Of a stretch of 64,000 bases of DNA, positions 7,886-16,326 are shown one piece after another. Made by a program: the position numbers and the translations under genes. Numbering within the stretch: the first letter of the stretch is position 1; each line of letters begins with the position of its first letter. The DNA is taken from NCBI GenBank assembly GCA_051009975.1, contig JBPCWA010000510.1, forward strand, positions 4,370-68,369. Reading direction: 5' to 3'. The notes beneath the pieces are model-generated. The model saw only the letters and a list, made by a program, of their open reading frames with translations. It was not told where the DNA came from and ran no database searches. The DNA comes from Tectiglobus sp051009975. GTDB lineage: Bacteria; Pseudomonadota; Alphaproteobacteria; Rhizobiales; Hyphomicrobiaceae.

Positions 7886-8506
7886 TTAGCCGATCAGGCT
7901 CAGTGCGGCATCCTTGAGGTAAAGGTAGCCCTGGTACCCAGCGAGCACGATCGTAATCGAAATGATCAGTGCGACCAAGCTCGCGAGAACGCCGAGCAAG
8001 AGCAGTAGTCCATCTTTCTCCAGGAGCGCAAAACCTAGCAAGAAGATGCCGAGCGCCGGCGCCGTGTTGGTGCCCGGTATGGGGAGCGCCATCGAGGCGG
8101 CTAAAACCAAAATGAGAACGCCGAGTGCAATCCGCACGACCATCGATGTGGTTAGCCAGCTGAGGCGCGGACTGGTGAAATTCTCCACGAACAACACCAA
8201 ACGCAGCATGCCATCCACCAGTTTGCGGCTGAAAGTCTGTGGATCGAACCTTCGTTCCCGCCAGCGTGACGGTAACCAGAGTGTTTGGTGTCCCAGCAAT
8301 AGCCTGAAGCCTATCAGAAATAATGGTATGGAAAGAAGCGTCGAGTAGCCAGCGGCGGGTATAGGAAGCGCGGACGGTAGCGCAAAGAGAACGAGTATCG
8401 CAGCGAGACCATGAGTCCCGATCTCATCAACCACTTCACCGTATGAGCTGGTGCCGCGTTGGGGATCGAAGATATTTTCGATAATCTGGGATAGCGGCTG
8501 TCTCAT
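7886..8506 (-). CDS. ExoD-family membrane protein
   Basis: A 206-residue integral membrane protein of the ExoD family (named after a Rhizobium exopolysaccharide mutant). Family marks are the N-terminal DEIGTHGLAAILVLFALPSA, with LPIPAAGYST and PLFLIGFRLLLG following. The second half has the repeat-like ALPIPGTNTAPALGIFLLG and a final hydrophobic hairpin. About four to five membrane segments. The biochemical function of the family is not established. It is monocistronic here. Confidence 0.88.
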   Translation of the reverse strand: MRQPLSQIIENIFDPQRGTSSYGEVVDEIGTHGLAAILVLFALPSALPIPAAGYSTLLSIPLFLIGFRLLLGHQTLWLPSRWRERRFDPQTFSRKLVDGMLRLVLFVENFTSPRLSWLTTSMVVRIALGVLILVLAASMALPIPGTNTAPALGIFLLGFALLEKDGLLLLLGVLASLVALIISITIVLAGYQGYLYLKDAALSLIG

Positions 8507-8762
8507 CAGTCTCCATCTAATCGATCAGTTGGCGGAAGCATAGGTGGCAGCTTTAGCACTATCGGCGAAGCTCCGGCAGTGCAACAACGCGGTGCTTGTC
8601 GTCCAAAGCAAAAAGGAGCGGACCCTGGCGGAATCCGCTCCATCGCTCATGATGTTCGAATTTACGAGAGCAGACGTCGCCAGTGTGCTTCCATGTCAAA
8701 CGCTCAATATGTTTCATTGAACCATCAGTCCGGCGTGCTAGCTTGCGATGAGAAAATTGCGA

Positions 8763-8960
8763 TCAGTCCGAGTCCTGCGTGTCGTCTGCGCGCGCAATCA
8801 GGCGTCGGCCATCATGCATTTTGCGCGCCATCATTTTGCGCGCCATGAATGTCCCGGCGCTCGTAATCGCCTTGCGCCGCTCGGCTCGAACTTGTCCCTC
8901 GATTGCTCGCAATTCCTCGTCGGATGGCGCCCAAATCGGTGTTTCGAAGATGTTTTTCAT
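8763..8960 (-). CDS. Small conserved-type protein of unknown function
   Basis: A 65-residue basic protein. The start at 8960 is set by a good ribosome binding site, AGGAG seven bases upstream. It begins MKNIFETPIWAPSDEELRAI and continues with an Arg/Lys-rich helix, resembling small proteins often found beside LysR genes in Rhodobacterales and relatives (RSP_7527-like; recalled, not verified). A 15-bp exact tandem duplication (8817-8846) duplicates five residues, giving MARKMMARKM. It is divergent from the LysR gene at 9063, so that regulator may control it. Confidence 0.6.
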   Translation of the reverse strand: MKNIFETPIWAPSDEELRAIEGQVRAERRKAITSAGTFMARKMMARKMHDGRRLIARADDTQDSD

Positions 8961-9062
8961 TTGAATTCTCCTCATGCATCTCATTGTATTTGGAGATATA
9001 GGCTCTTACTTGAGGGGCTACAAACGACGATGTCTCACCCGACGAGTTAGAAAAATTCATCT

Positions 9063-10055
9063 ATGTCCACTGCTCTCCCTCCCTTGAATGCTCTCCGCGC
9101 TTTCGAAGCGGCCGCCCGCCACCTCAGTTTCTCGCGCGCTGCAGAGGAGCTACATGTGACGCCTGCGGCTCTCAGCCATCAGATCAAGGGGCTTGAGACG
9201 TTTCTTGGCCTGAAGTTGTTTATGCGCAAGATCCGCGCGATCGAGCTGACGGATGCTGGAAGGACATTATATCCGGGCTTGCATGCAGGTTTTGGTCAGC
9301 TAAGACAAGCGGTTGGCAGTCTAGATCGGATGAGAGACGATCGCGTGCTGGTAATCAGCGCGCCGCCTGGGTTTACCGCGAAATGGCTCGCCCCCCGCCT
9401 CTACCGATTTTTATCGCAGAACCCTGATATCGACGCGCGCATATCATCCACGCCGGCCATGGTCGATTTTCAGGCCGACGGCGTTGATGTGGCTATACGG
9501 AATATGGTTCAGACGGATCGTCTCGACGAAATGATCTGTGACAAGCTGGTCGATATCTGTCTGCTGCCTGTGGTAAGTCCTCGCTATCTTGAAGCGCATG
9601 GCCCGCTTGATGAGCCTGAAGCATTGAAAGGGGCAACACTCATTTTCGACGAGTCGCTTCCACAAATATACGGACTGCCGACGTGGTCTGATTGGTTGGC
9701 GGAAGCAGGTGTAATGAATACAGATCTCCAGAGAGGTTTGCGGTTCAACAGTGCTGACCATGCTCTCGATGCCTGTGTTGAAGGCGCTGGAGTTCTACTG
9801 GCCCACTATACTTTGGCGCACGACGATCTGAGGACCGCGCGGTTGCTGGCTCCATTTCCTCTTAAGCTCAAAACGATACGCGGATTTCATTTCGTTTGCC
9901 CAGCAGGAAGTGAAACACGTCCTAAGGTGGCCGCATTTCGAAAGTGGTTGCACGACGAAATGGCGTTGATGGAATCGAAGAGTGCCTTAAGTGGATGTTT
10001 GGTTAGGCCGGTATCGCATTCGCGGCCAATTCAAGGATCAGCGCATTCAAAATGA
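9063..10055 (+). CDS. LysR-family transcriptional regulator, GcvA-like
   Basis: A 330-residue regulator with the winged helix at the N-terminus (LPPLNALRAFEAAARHLSFS, then AAEELHVTPAALSHQIK and LETFLGLKLF) and a periplasmic-binding-protein-like effector domain. The opening sequence is typical of GcvA-type LysR proteins. The last 50 bp overlap the 3' end of hemW on the other strand, so the C-terminal tail is under double constraint. Divergence from the small gene ending at 8763 suggests that the intergenic DNA at 8961-9062 is its operator. Confidence 0.93.
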   Translation: MSTALPPLNALRAFEAAARHLSFSRAAEELHVTPAALSHQIKGLETFLGLKLFMRKIRAIELTDAGRTLYPGLHAGFGQLRQAVGSLDRMRDDRVLVISAPPGFTAKWLAPRLYRFLSQNPDIDARISSTPAMVDFQADGVDVAIRNMVQTDRLDEMICDKLVDICLLPVVSPRYLEAHGPLDEPEALKGATLIFDESLPQIYGLPTWSDWLAEAGVMNTDLQRGLRFNSADHALDACVEGAGVLLAHYTLAHDDLRTARLLAPFPLKLKTIRGFHFVCPAGSETRPKVAAFRKWLHDEMALMESKSALSGCLVRPVSHSRPIQGSAHSK

Positions 10056-11190
10056 TGCGTCCACGCGGCGTGCACCGGATCCGGTTTTGATTTGGCAAAT
10101 GTTCCAAATGGCCGGAATCCTCTAGCATTTGAATTGTCTGAGGTGAGGGTCGAACACCGCCAATTTTCGCCAAGCGATCAAGATTGATACCCTCACTCGT
10201 CCTCAAGCCCATCAGAAGAAGTTCGTCTGCTTGCTCCTGTCGCGTGAGTGCGGTATCCGTGGTCACTCCGGTTCCAGTGTCCAAGGTGCGGTCGCGCCAA
10301 CGCTCCGGCAGTGCTTCGCTGGTCGTTGCCCGACGCTGGCCGTCGACGATTAGGCGGCCATGCGCGCCCGGTCCTATACCGGCATATTCTCCGTATCGCC
10401 AATAAAGGAGGTTGTGTCGGCTCTCTTCGCCTCGAGCAGCATGATTGGAAATCTCATAGGCGGGAAGTCCATGGTTCTCGGTAATGTTTTGCGTTAAGCA
10501 GAAAAGAGCATCTGCCAGTTTTGGGGGCGGTATGTGGAGCATCCCGGCACTGTGCCGTCTGGCAAAAGGCGTGCCCTCTTCGATGGTAAGTTGATAGAGC
10601 GAGAGGTGTTGGGGACCCAAAGCGATCGCCGAGAGCAGTTCCTTCTCCCAGCTTTTCTCTGACTGCCGCGGGCGCGCGTAGATGAGATCGAATGAGACGC
10701 GTCCGAAGGTGGCCAATGCAATATCCAATGCTTGTCGGGCCTCCAGAGCCGAGTGGCGGCGGCCGAGTGCTTCCAGGTCTGTGTCGTTAAGGGCTTGGAT
10801 TCCGAGCGATAAGCGATTTACTCCTGATTTTCGATAAGCATGGAAACGTCCGGTCTCGACACTGGTCGGATTGGCTTCCAAAGTGATTTCAGCATCGGGT
10901 GCGATTGACCAAGCCTTGTCGATCGCTGCCAGAATCTCGTTGAGGGTCGTTGCTGCCATCATCGATGGTGTTCCACCACCAAAGAAAATGCTGGTCACCT
11001 GACGTGGACCAATGCGTTGGCGAGTTCTTTCGATATCGGTGCGATAGGCTTCGACAAACCACGAGTCATCAATGCCGCCCACTCGAACATGACTATTGAA
11101 GTCGCAATAGGGACATTTGGCAGCACAGAATGGCCAGTGGACATAGACGCCAAAGCCCATAGCGTCAGGATTGGGATGCTGGATAGACAC
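10003..11190 (-). CDS. hemW: Radical SAM heme chaperone HemW
   Basis: A 395-residue radical SAM protein. The iron-sulfur motif C-x3-C-x2-C is Cys22, Cys26, Cys29 in HWPFCAAKCPYCDFNSH. FFGGGTPSMM follows, and the C-terminal HemN-type domain is present (DELLLMGLRTSEGINLDRL). HemW proteins bind heme and are not coproporphyrinogen oxidases, and the length and missing N-terminal extension fit HemW. Its start lies 26 bp inside the rdgB gene, so it belongs to the VOC-rdgB-hemW operon, an order usual in alphaproteobacteria (rph-rdgB-hemW). Confidence 0.93.
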   Translation of the reverse strand: MSIQHPNPDAMGFGVYVHWPFCAAKCPYCDFNSHVRVGGIDDSWFVEAYRTDIERTRQRIGPRQVTSIFFGGGTPSMMAATTLNEILAAIDKAWSIAPDAEITLEANPTSVETGRFHAYRKSGVNRLSLGIQALNDTDLEALGRRHSALEARQALDIALATFGRVSFDLIYARPRQSEKSWEKELLSAIALGPQHLSLYQLTIEEGTPFARRHSAGMLHIPPPKLADALFCLTQNITENHGLPAYEISNHAARGEESRHNLLYWRYGEYAGIGPGAHGRLIVDGQRRATTSEALPERWRDRTLDTGTGVTTDTALTRQEQADELLLMGLRTSEGINLDRLAKIGGVRPSPQTIQMLEDSGHLEHLPNQNRIRCTPRGRIILNALILELAANAIPA

Positions 11191-11818
11191 AAGATTCTAC
11201 AAATTGTCGGAGCGCGCGAGCGCGATGTGATAGGGCTTCAGCCCCGTTACCTTGCCAATTGCTCTTCTCGGACTTTGTCATTTCGCCAAAGGTCCTGCTG
11301 TGGCCTTCCGGTCGGAAGAAGGGGTCGTATCCGAAACCCTCTGCGCCACGCGGTGGCCAGACCAAGTGGCCGTAGACTTTACCCACAAAGAAATTGATGT
11401 TGCCGTCAGTCCATGCGAGCGCAAGGGTTGCGTTGAAATTTGCTATCGGTCCCGGCTTGTACCAGCGTCCCCGCTTTTGGACTTCGTCATGGACGCGTTT
11501 CATCGCACCGGTGAAATCTTTCGATGGTCCACTCCAGTCAGCCGAATAAACACCGGGCGCGCCATCGAGTGCGGCTACTTCAATACCGGAGTCATCTGCG
11601 AGTGCCGGGTGACCGGTAGCCTCGGCTGCCAACCGGGCCTTTAGTTCAGCATTCTCTTTGAACGTTGTTCCGGTTTCCTCGGGTTCGGGTAGTCCGAGAT
11701 CGCCTGCGGACAGTACAGTGATTTCGTAGCTAGCGAGCAGCTCTTTGATTTCGGCAACCTTGTCCGGATTGTGAGTAGCCAGAACGACTTGATCGCCTGG
11801 CCCAAAAACCTGGTTCAT
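11165..11818 (-). CDS. rdgB: RdgB/HAM1 XTP/dITP pyrophosphatase
   Basis: Removes non-canonical purine nucleoside triphosphates (ITP, dITP, XTP) by hydrolysis to the monophosphate. It has 217 residues. Motifs are VVLATHNPDKVAEIKELL, GTTFKENAELKA, ALADDSGIEVAALDGAPGV, and EGFGYDPFF near the end with TFGEMTKSEKSNW. The start at 11818 is chosen because its ATG overlaps the stop of the VOC gene (ATGA at 11815-11818). A slightly longer in-frame start at 11830 exists. Confidence 0.93.
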   Translation of the reverse strand: MNQVFGPGDQVVLATHNPDKVAEIKELLASYEITVLSAGDLGLPEPEETGTTFKENAELKARLAAEATGHPALADDSGIEVAALDGAPGVYSADWSGPSKDFTGAMKRVHDEVQKRGRWYKPGPIANFNATLALAWTDGNINFFVGKVYGHLVWPPRGAEGFGYDPFFRPEGHSRTFGEMTKSEKSNWQGNGAEALSHRARALRQFVESCVYPASQS

Positions 11819-12225
11819 TCTAATCCCCATATTCGCGGCTCCGCAAATTCGAGGCTGTTGCCCGCTGGATCACGGAAATATATCGAGCGGCCACCTTGAG
11901 GCCATTCAAAGTCGGCTTCGATTTCGACACTATTCGTCTCGAGGGCAATACGCCAAAGTTCTATTTCGACTGCGGTCGCGCGAAAGCAGATATGACCGGC
12001 GCCAATTGCACCGTGAACGGGTACGACTATCGGGGCGCGAGGATCTGTGACGCGCGTCGAACGCGGATCAAATAGCAGGAACACCTGCTCCCCGCATTTG
12101 TAAAAGATGTGGCGTTTCTCGACCATCGCGAATGGTTCTAGGCCCAGTACACGCGAATAGAAGTCCTGGGCTGCCTCCAAATCGTCGACATAGAGTGTGC
12201 TCTCGAGGATACCTGAGGGATGCAT
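11815..12225 (-). CDS. VOC (glyoxalase/bleomycin resistance) family protein
   Basis: A small metal-binding-fold protein of about 136 residues with two beta-alpha-beta-beta-beta modules: ILESTLYVDDLEAAQDFYSR at the front, HICFRATA in the middle, and YFRDPAGNSLEFAEPRIW at the end. The closing FRDPAGNSLEF is typical of dioxygenase/glyoxalase-like VOC proteins. The substrate is unknown. The start is uncertain: 12225 gives the usual family beginning, while 12246 lies within a small ATGAGATCA direct repeat. It is coupled to rdgB. Confidence 0.82.
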   Translation of the reverse strand: MHPSGILESTLYVDDLEAAQDFYSRVLGLEPFAMVEKRHIFYKCGEQVFLLFDPRSTRVTDPRAPIVVPVHGAIGAGHICFRATAVEIELWRIALETNSVEIEADFEWPQGGRSIYFRDPAGNSLEFAEPRIWGLE

Positions 12226-12274
12226 GGGTGATCTCATTGATCTCATAACCCAGTGTCACAGGTGCGATATCACT

Positions 12275-12988
12275 CTAGGAAACCGTCAGTTTTTGGAGCG
12301 AAACCAGCTCGCGGATTCCCTTACGCGCAAGCGCCATGAGCTCCTCGAAGCGCGCCTGGCTGAATGGCTCGCCTTCCGCAGTTCCCTGAATTTCGACAAT
12401 GCCCCCATTTCCAGTCATCACGAAATTGGCGTCAGCCTGTGCATCGGAATCTTCAGCGTAATCGAGATCGAGGACGCATGCGTCATTGTGAATACCGGCC
12501 GAGATGGCGGCGACTTGATCTTTAAGGACATCGCCGCGCACGAGATCGCGTTCTTTCATCCAATTCAGGCAATCGGACAGCGCAACCCAGGCCCCAGTAA
12601 TGGATGCCGTGCGGGTCCCACCATCAGCTTGAATAACATCACAGTCGACAGAGATTTGACGCTCTCCAAGCTTTTCCAAGTCGACGACCGCACGTAGTGA
12701 ACGGCCAATTAAGCGCTGGATCTCCTGTGTTCGGCCAGACGGTTTGCCAAGCGTCACCTCGCGCCGCATGCGTTCGTGGGTGGCCCGCGGCAACATGCCA
12801 TATTCGGCAGTCACCCAACCGCGACCTTGGCCCTTCAGCCAGCCCGGAACGCGCTCCTCTAAGCTTGCTGTACACAGGACATGCGTGTTCCCAAACTTGA
12901 TCATGCATGAGCCTTCGGCGTGCAGGGACACGGCTCGTTCGAACGAGACGCGACGCAGTTCATCTGGTTGGCGGTCGGAAGGGCGCAT
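12275..12988 (-). CDS. rph: Ribonuclease PH
   Basis: Phosphorolytic 3'-5' exoribonuclease that trims tRNA precursors. It has 237 residues from the start at 12988 (MRPSDRQPDELRRVSFE), exactly the family length. Blocks include GRGWVTAEYGMLPRAT, RTQEIQRLIGRSLRAVVDL, ISVDCDVIQADGGTRTASI and the C-terminal GGIVEIQGTAEGEPFS. An in-frame ATG further upstream (13081) would add 31 unrelated residues. It is divergent from hrcA. Confidence 0.95.
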   Translation of the reverse strand: MRPSDRQPDELRRVSFERAVSLHAEGSCMIKFGNTHVLCTASLEERVPGWLKGQGRGWVTAEYGMLPRATHERMRREVTLGKPSGRTQEIQRLIGRSLRAVVDLEKLGERQISVDCDVIQADGGTRTASITGAWVALSDCLNWMKERDLVRGDVLKDQVAAISAGIHNDACVLDLDYAEDSDAQADANFVMTGNGGIVEIQGTAEGEPFSQARFEELMALARKGIRELVSLQKLTVS

Positions 12989-13362
12989 TTGGGCTTGCCG
13001 TAGTTGTGAGCAGTTGTGAAATGGCGATGGGTCGATTGGAAGGATGACATCACCTGTAGCAGTTCTGTACGATTTCTGCATGAGTTCTGTACAGGCCGAG
13101 GCAACCTAGGCGACGTGCTTGCCCGCTTCAACCACAATTGTCGTACGAGATCATCCAGAGTAGGTGAAATTAGACCTGTTAGCCATGCCGCAAACGCGCC
13201 GAGATAGGTTTGCAGGGCTGGTGAGGCGGTATTGAATTCAATTTCATGCGTCGTGATATCTGGAAGTCGTGATTTCTTTGCAGTCGGACAACTTCCGGAA
13301 TATCCTCCTGTGAGTGATCCGGACGATGGTCCGCCAGTCAACTAGAGCGGTCAGCCTTAGAG
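12989..13362. other. Divergent promoter region between rph and hrcA
   Basis: A 374-bp gap with the promoters of both genes. An AGTTCTGTAC word occurs twice, at 13061 and 13082, 21 bp apart. No CIRCE-type operator (TTAGCACTC-N9-GAGTGCTAA) is visible here, so there is no sign of HrcA autoregulation. Confidence 0.5.
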
Positions 13363-14430
13363 ATGCAAGTTCCAAACGAGATCAGCAATCTAGGGGGATT
13401 GAGCGAACGGTCGCAGACGGTACTGCGAAGAATCGTTGAAACCTATTTGGAAACGGGCGATCCAGTAGGCTCGCGCAATCTGTCCCGTGACTTGCCTATA
13501 TCCTTGTCGCCAGCGTCGGTCCGGAACGTTATGTCGGATCTGGAGAACCTCGGATTGATCGCCGCGCCGCACACATCGGCTGGGCGATTGCCGACTGAGC
13601 TTGGATTGCGATTGTTCGTCGATGGCCTACTTGAAGTGGGAAATTTGAGCGCTGATGAACGCGCGCAGATCAAAGTGCAAATGGCCGCGGGGCGCACCAA
13701 CTCGGTTGATCATGTTCTCAATGAAGCCACGGAGATGATTTCCGGCTTATCGCACTGCGCCGGTCTGGTTCTTACGGAAAAGCAGGATATTCGACTCAAA
13801 CATATTGAATTTGTGGCGTTGGAACCGGGAAAGGCCTTGGCCGTTTTGGTCAGTGAAGATCAAAGCATTGAAAATCGCGTTCTGGATGTTCCGAAAGGTC
13901 TTCCGCCATCCGCCTTGGTAGAAGCCGCCAACTTTCTCAATACGCATGTGCGCGGTGTCACGCTTGCCGAAGCGCGCGAGCGCATAGGCAAAGAATTGGC
14001 CGCAAAACGTGCTGAGCTTGACGCGCTCACGCAGAAAGTGATCACGGCCGGATTGGCAGAATGGTCGGGCAAATTGGACGATGATCGTCGCAATTTGATC
14101 GTGCGTGGCCGGTCTAATTTGCTGAAAGATGTCACGGCCACTGACGATCTTGAGCGCATTCGTCAATTGTTTGATGATCTCGAGGCGCAAAAGGATATGA
14201 TGCAGCTCTTGAGTTCCGCGGAGACAGCCGACGGTGTGAAAATCTTCATTGGATCGGAAAACAATCTCTTTTCGCTGTCTGGGTCGTCGCTGATTGTTGC
14301 ACCGTTTCAAGATGGCGAACAGCGTATTGTTGGCATTCTCGGCGTCATCGGCCCGACCCGCCTAAATTACGCCCGTATCATACCGATGGTCGACTACACG
14401 GCACGATTGGTAAGCCGATTGCTAACTTGA
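13363..14430 (+). CDS. hrcA: Heat-inducible transcription repressor HrcA
   Basis: Repressor that binds CIRCE operators in front of groESL and similar operons; its activity depends on the GroEL chaperonin. It has 355 residues. The N-terminal winged helix reads LSERSQTVLRRIVETYLETG and PVGSRNLSRDLPISLSPASV, followed by NVMSDLENLGLI and HTSAGRLPTELG, then a GAF-like and dimerisation region ending GPTRLNYARIIPMVDYTARL. It is followed by grpE 117 bp downstream, the standard alphaproteobacterial hrcA-grpE pair. Confidence 0.95.
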   Translation: MQVPNEISNLGGLSERSQTVLRRIVETYLETGDPVGSRNLSRDLPISLSPASVRNVMSDLENLGLIAAPHTSAGRLPTELGLRLFVDGLLEVGNLSADERAQIKVQMAAGRTNSVDHVLNEATEMISGLSHCAGLVLTEKQDIRLKHIEFVALEPGKALAVLVSEDQSIENRVLDVPKGLPPSALVEAANFLNTHVRGVTLAEARERIGKELAAKRAELDALTQKVITAGLAEWSGKLDDDRRNLIVRGRSNLLKDVTATDDLERIRQLFDDLEAQKDMMQLLSSAETADGVKIFIGSENNLFSLSGSSLIVAPFQDGEQRIVGILGVIGPTRLNYARIIPMVDYTARLVSRLLT

Positions 14431-14547
14431 TTTTGCGGCGTGACCACTGATATCCCACATGAGCGTTTTACGTCGCACACTCGCGGACGAGCAGCGTGCG
14501 AACTGGGGATCGGACATAGCACCGGTCGAATAATCGGATAAGAAGCA

Positions 14548-15369
14548 ATGATGAGCGACGACGCACAACCGGATAATGCCGGGACTAAAAAAGATGAGCA
14601 GACTGCGTCCAAATCGGACGAATCGGGGGCTTCGATGACAGACGCGAAGCAAACGAATGCAGATGAGCTCAGTCAAGACGCTGGGGCTGGGGCGACGACC
14701 CGAGCGGCAGCATATGTGGATCCTGAGATTGCTGCAGAGGCCAAGATTGCTGAGCTAGAGGCCAAGGTCTCGGAAATGCGGGACCGGTATTTGCGGGCCT
14801 ACGCGGACACTGAGAATCTTCGCAAGCGGACTGAGCGTGAAAAGGCGGATATATCAAAGTACGCGGTAACAAGTTTCGCGCGCGATATGCTGAGTATTGC
14901 CGATAATCTTGGACGCGCTGTCGAGGCGGCGTCCGGTGCCGAGGACACGGAATCAGGATCGCTCAAGGCACTGCTGGACGGCGTAATGCTTACACAGCAG
15001 GAACTCAAAAAGACTCTTGAGAAACATGGCGTTCGTACGATCGCGTCCGAGGCCGAAGCGTTTGATCCGCACAAGCATCAGGCTGTCATGGAGCGGGAAG
15101 ACGCGTCCGTATCTGCTGGAACAATCGTGCAGGTTTTTCAAGACGGATACCAGATCGAAGAGCGTGTTCTGCGGCCTGCTATGGTGGTCGTCGCAAAGGG
15201 TGGCGCAAAGCCAATCAAGTCGTCTCAATCAACTCAGCCAGTGTCGAAAGCGTCGGACGATGGGCGAGATCAGGACGACCAGGATGAACGGCCTGCCCAA
15301 GACTCGACAGCAGACAGCGACACAGTGTCCGGGACCGACAGCGAGGCGGATTCGAAAGCAAGCGCTTGA
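14548..15369 (+). CDS. grpE: Nucleotide exchange factor GrpE
   Basis: Exchange factor for DnaK. The 273 residues are longer than the usual 180-210. The core runs from about residue 60 to 220: coiled coil EAKIAELEAKVSEMRDRYLR, then AYADTENLRKRTEREKAD and the beta domain DPHKHQAVMERE with GYQIEERVLRPAMVVVAKG. A 50-residue acidic N-terminal tail and a 50-residue Asp/Ser/Thr-rich C-terminal tail are probably disordered. The ATG at 14548 is followed at once by another, so the start is uncertain by one codon. Confidence 0.95.
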   Translation: MMSDDAQPDNAGTKKDEQTASKSDESGASMTDAKQTNADELSQDAGAGATTRAAAYVDPEIAAEAKIAELEAKVSEMRDRYLRAYADTENLRKRTEREKADISKYAVTSFARDMLSIADNLGRAVEAASGAEDTESGSLKALLDGVMLTQQELKKTLEKHGVRTIASEAEAFDPHKHQAVMEREDASVSAGTIVQVFQDGYQIEERVLRPAMVVVAKGGAKPIKSSQSTQPVSKASDDGRDQDDQDERPAQDSTADSDTVSGTDSEADSKASA

Positions 15370-15439
15370 GGAGATGGTCGGTTATTCAATTTGGCAGTGT
15401 CGTCGAAGATGGGTTCGGAACAATCTGTTGGCGCAGTTT

Positions 15440-16075
15440 CTATCGAGCCGCATTCTCCTGCGGCGGGTTAACCCGCCGCATCGTGAGATTGTAACGGCCG
15501 GGTTTGCCGAGAATCGCAGATGTGTCTGGCACGATGCGGTCGATCCCATGGTATGCCAGTCTTGCGTCGCCGCCGAGTACGATGATATCTCCCGATTTCA
15601 ACAGCAATCTTCGGGTCGGGTCGCGACGGCGCGTACCTCCGATGCGAAACCAGGCATCGTCACCGAGAGAAACCGAGACGACGGGTGCAGCCACGTCCTG
15701 TTCGTCAGCATCCACATGCAATCCAAGTTTAGCCCCAGGTTTGTACCAATTGATCAAGCATGCCTCAGGATCAGCACAATAACTTGCGACAGATTGCCAA
15801 AGGTCTAGCAAGGTTGGGGGAATCGGAGGCCAAGTGCATGCTGCAAAAGGATGTCGGGGCTGATAGCGGTAGCCACCGCTCTTGCTGGAGACCCAACCGA
15901 GTTCGCCACAGTTTGTCATTTCAACCGAGAACGGCCGGCCGGTGTTGGGCATCGATGGAACGTAGAGCGGCGCCAATGCTTCGATCCGTCGAACCTCCGA
16001 CACAAGGCGGAGTTGATCAGATTGCGACAGGTGTCCAGGAAGGTGAACAAATCCTGATGGGGAAGATTGAGCCAC
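15440..16075 (-). CDS. alkB: AlkB-family 2-oxoglutarate/Fe(II) dioxygenase
   Basis: Oxidative demethylase for alkylated bases in DNA or RNA. It has 211 residues. The iron ligands are His120 and Asp122 (LGLHVDADE) and His176 (AYHGIDR), and the 2-oxoglutarate and substrate motif RYNLTMR holds Arg194 and Arg200. The upstream LINWYKPGAKLG segment is typical. It is convergent with grpE and divergent from dnaK. The last codons (RRVNPP) are encoded by a perfect 22-bp palindrome. Confidence 0.92.
   Translation of the reverse strand: MAQSSPSGFVHLPGHLSQSDQLRLVSEVRRIEALAPLYVPSMPNTGRPFSVEMTNCGELGWVSSKSGGYRYQPRHPFAACTWPPIPPTLLDLWQSVASYCADPEACLINWYKPGAKLGLHVDADEQDVAAPVVSVSLGDDAWFRIGGTRRRDPTRRLLLKSGDIIVLGGDARLAYHGIDRIVPDTSAILGKPGRYNLTMRRVNPPQENAAR
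15459..15480. repeat. Perfect 22-bp palindrome at the end of alkB
   Basis: The sequence TGCGGCGGGTTAACCCGCCG plus CA equals its own reverse complement over 22 bp. It lies inside the last codons of alkB and 90 bp past the convergent grpE stop. It could help terminate both transcripts or be a protein site; no T run follows it on either strand. Confidence 0.75.
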
Positions 16076-16175
16076 GGCATCGCCTTGCTTTGCAAGTTCC
16101 TTGGAGGCGCGAAACGGATCACTAGTTGCGCGCGGGGAGTGTCATGGAGAACCAAAAAGTCAGCGAGTCAACCGG

Positions 16176-16203
16176 TTGCAGGGCTAAATCGACGCGCCTA
16201 TAT
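16176..16203 (+). promoter_or_regulatory. Candidate promoter for dnaK
   Basis: TTGCAG (16176-16181), a 16-bp spacer and CTATAT (16198-16203) lie about 120 bp before dnaK. Alphaproteobacterial -10 elements, including heat-shock sigma factor ones, often read CYTATAT; here it is CCTATAT. Assignment to RpoH rather than the housekeeping sigma factor is only a guess. Confidence 0.4.
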
Positions 16204-16326
16204 ACGCAGCGAACACTTAAACTAAACTCCAGGGGACTGCGTCTCCAGGTCTAACGGATCGGGAGAAAGCGAGGGCCATAACGAGGACTCGCACAGTCTG
16301 CCGCGAAAAGAGAGGACGACTAGAGA

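Noticed and set aside
12989..13362. CIRCE operator for HrcA autoregulation
   Set aside because: No TTAGCACTC-N9-GAGTGCTAA-like inverted repeat could be found in the gap.
13747..14310. Long antisense frame inside hrcA
   Set aside because: It lies wholly opposite a well-supported hrcA gene and has no recognisable sequence.
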